From assembly GCA_023139105.1 (NCBI GenBank), contig JAGLOF010000145.1, positions 1 through 35,294 of the forward strand: a stretch of 35,294 nt of DNA, in the 5' to 3' direction. This document shows, piece after piece, positions 33,731-35,294 of the stretch (the stretch's first letter is position 1; the number at the start of each line of letters is the position of its first letter). A program made the position numbers and the translations under genes. Below the pieces are notes generated by a model. That model was given only the letters and a program-made list of their open reading frames with translations. It searched no databases and had not been told where the DNA came from. The DNA comes from a bacterium. GTDB taxonomy: Bacteria; Zhuqueibacterota; QNDG01; JAGLOF01.

Positions 33731-35294
33731 ATGAAAATGCGTTCACTGTGTCTTACTGTTCTGTTAATATTGATAATGCTTTTCAACAACCTTCAAGCCC
33801 AACAGCTAACCCGCTCACAGGTCGCATCCGATCTGTCGCAATTCAGAGCGGATCTTGAGAACCGTTTCTCCTACTTCTGGTATAATCAGGATACAAACGG
33901 TTATGCAGCCGCTCTTGATTCCATTCAAGCCATGGCTGATGCTGAAAACGGGATGAGTCATAACGATTTTTGTAAAGAGATATCAAAGGTCGTATCACTC
34001 TTTATAGACGGCCATGCCCGGGTTGATTTCAATCACGTACCTTCCGGTGAACTTCCTTTTAGGCTGCTGGATGCTGAAGGCGGAGTTGTGGCCCTGCTGG
34101 GCTGGCACTCAGGTTATTATGATCCTGAATATCCCTATCTCACCAAAATTGACGGGGAAGATCTGGATGTCTGGATCGAACGCGCCAAAATCTTTGTTGC
34201 CGTAAGTGCGCCTCACAGAGAACGCTTTACTGCCATGAATGATGCCCTGACGTATATCAATATGGTAAGAGCTGAATCCGGTCTGCCAATCTCCAGCTCA
34301 ATCACACTGGAACTGAAATCATTAACAGGGGAACTTAAAACTGTTACGATTAACACAGGACGCAGGCCAAGCTTGGGTCAATGGCCGGAGTCCGCTTCCC
34401 GATTATTGGCAGAACACAATATCGGATATCTCAGACTGCCCACTTTTTCCACTGGAGAGGGTGTGACTGAGATCAATACATGGATGCATCGTTTTAAGAA
34501 TACGACCGGATTAATTATCGATTTACGCGACAACAACGGCGGATCACGGGATGCCTTAATGGCCATGATGCCCTATCTGATGAGTGAATCAGATACTCCC
34601 CATGTGGCCAATGCCGGCAAGTATCGGCTCTATAAGGACTTTGATTATTATCATCTGGCAAACCGATTTATGTACAGAGAGAACACCCCCTCTAAATTCG
34701 GAGAGGCTGAACTTCAGGCGATTCAGGATTTCAAAACAGCCTTCACTCCTGAATGGGATGCGCCTGATGATAAATTCAGTGAATGGCATTATCTGGTAAT
34801 CAACAAGGCTGCCAATCCCCTGGCGACATTCTTCTACAATAAACCTGTGATCATGTTGACCAATGGCCATGTTTTCAGTGCTGGTGATATTTTTGCCGGC
34901 GGTTTGAAAGGGTGGCGTAATGTCACTTTACTGGGCACACCCACAGGCGGAGGCAGCGCAAGATCATACACTGAAACACTCTCCAACAGCAACGTCGAAG
35001 TGAAACTGGGATCCATGATCAGCTTTCAGAATAACGGATTGTTGTATGACCTCCACGGTGTTGATGTGGATATCTTGCTGGAGCCCCTGCCGTCTGATCT
35101 TATTGAGGGCGGTACGGATACACAGGTCGATTCAGCCATTGCTTTCATTCATGCACAAAATCTTTTTGTTACAGCGCGTTTTCAGCTGAATATCCAAATA
35201 GTTGGAAACGGTGTTGTTACCTTAGACCCTGAAGGCGGATACTACGATAGCTTGTCCGTAGCAACTCTGTCGGCTAGTCCGGTGGCAGGCTGGA
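33731..35294 (+). CDS. Secreted S41-family peptidase with InlB-type repeat (S41-3), 3' partial
   Basis: The frame is open from the ATG at 33731 to the right edge, 521 codons, with no stop. The signal peptide ends in NLQAQQ. The S41 core matches S41-1 closely: IDGHARV with His95, IDLRDNNGGSRDA, NGHVFSAGDIFAGGLKGW with Ser383, GTPTGGGSARS and LHGVDVDILLEP. After about residue 475 a new domain begins: QIVGNGVVTLDPEGGYYDS then LSASPVAGW, the pattern of divergent InlB B-repeats. Such repeats usually sit between an enzyme and a surface anchor, so a T9SS sorting domain beyond the window is likely. The gap from S41-2 is 4 bp and the ribosome binding site is weak, consistent with coupling. Confidence 0.88.
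   Translation, partial: MKMRSLCLTVLLILIMLFNNLQAQQLTRSQVASDLSQFRADLENRFSYFWYNQDTNGYAAALDSIQAMADAENGMSHNDFCKEISKVVSLFIDGHARVDFNHVPSGELPFRLLDAEGGVVALLGWHSGYYDPEYPYLTKIDGEDLDVWIERAKIFVAVSAPHRERFTAMNDALTYINMVRAESGLPISSSITLELKSLTGELKTVTINTGRRPSLGQWPESASRLLAEHNIGYLRLPTFSTGEGVTEINTWMHRFKNTTGLIIDLRDNNGGSRDALMAMMPYLMSESDTPHVANAGKYRLYKDFDYYHLANRFMYRENTPSKFGEAELQAIQDFKTAFTPEWDAPDDKFSEWHYLVINKAANPLATFFYNKPVIMLTNGHVFSAGDIFAGGLKGWRNVTLLGTPTGGGSARSYTETLSNSNVEVKLGSMISFQNNGLLYDLHGVDVDILLEPLPSDLIEGGTDTQVDSAIAFIHAQNLFVTARFQLNIQIVGNGVVTLDPEGGYYDSLSVATLSASPVAGW

Noticed and set aside
1-35294. Insertion sequences, integrases, CRISPR arrays, tRNA or rRNA genes
   Set aside because: None was seen on either strand by eye. 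The duplications in the receptor array have no transposase or terminal inverted repeats beside them and fit homologous recombination.

Overview
The window comes from a Gram-negative bacterium of the FCB group. Two proteins carry C-terminal domains of the type IX secretion (T9SS) kind: a YPNPFNP motif with a GLYLYRM-type ending, and a VVPNPY motif with a GVYFYLVEG-type ending. A PorV/PorQ-family protein sits beside them, and there are seven TonB-dependent outer-membrane receptors (TBDTs). This mix is typical of KSB1, Calditrichota, Marinimicrobia and allied candidate phyla. I cannot place it more finely. Every gene is on the + strand.

Region A (1-19,443) is an array of six small-plug TBDTs with two multi-PAS histidine kinases. 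The order is HK1 (membrane-bound), TBDT1, a 273-bp scar, TBDT2, TBDT3, TBDT4, HK2 (no membrane segment), TBDT5, TBDT6. Neither kinase has a receiver domain or a response regulator beside it in the window. The scar between TBDT1 and TBDT2 holds a frameshifted copy of the HK1 3' end, preceded by two short joined fragments that match TBDT4. The array has therefore grown by tandem duplication and shrunk by deletion. The first part of the mature receptors is conserved almost base for base between copies whose signal peptides and barrels have diverged, which suggests local gene conversion. The receptor genes look clearly more AT-rich than the genes after about 20.7 kb.

Region B (19,444-20,699) holds a MurR/RpiR-family regulator. 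It has a near-consensus sigma70-type promoter (TTGACA-N17-TATATT) in front of it and another behind it. The second promoter drives a roughly 220-nt leader with a perfect 8-bp dyad and other repeats that could be operators.

Region C (20,700-35,294) looks like one functional unit for taking up and degrading an organic polymer, most likely peptide. It starts with a large TBDT carrying a carboxypeptidase-regulatory-like domain, then an FN3 protein with a T9SS-like tail, a PorV/PorQ-family protein and a secreted beta-helix protein with a T9SS sorting domain. A hairpin terminator follows. A divergent dicarboxylate/amino-acid symporter (TTG start), an M29-type aminopeptidase and three tandem S41-family peptidases come next. 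The third peptidase continues past the window edge and is entering an InlB-type repeat there. Overlapping or near-touching stop and start codons tie the last four genes together.

Several likely starts differ from the longest reading frames. They were chosen by Shine-Dalgarno position, signal peptide or promoter distance: 3117, 9941, 14869, 19564, 20700, 27078 and 30758. No tRNA, rRNA, CRISPR array, transposase or integrase was seen.
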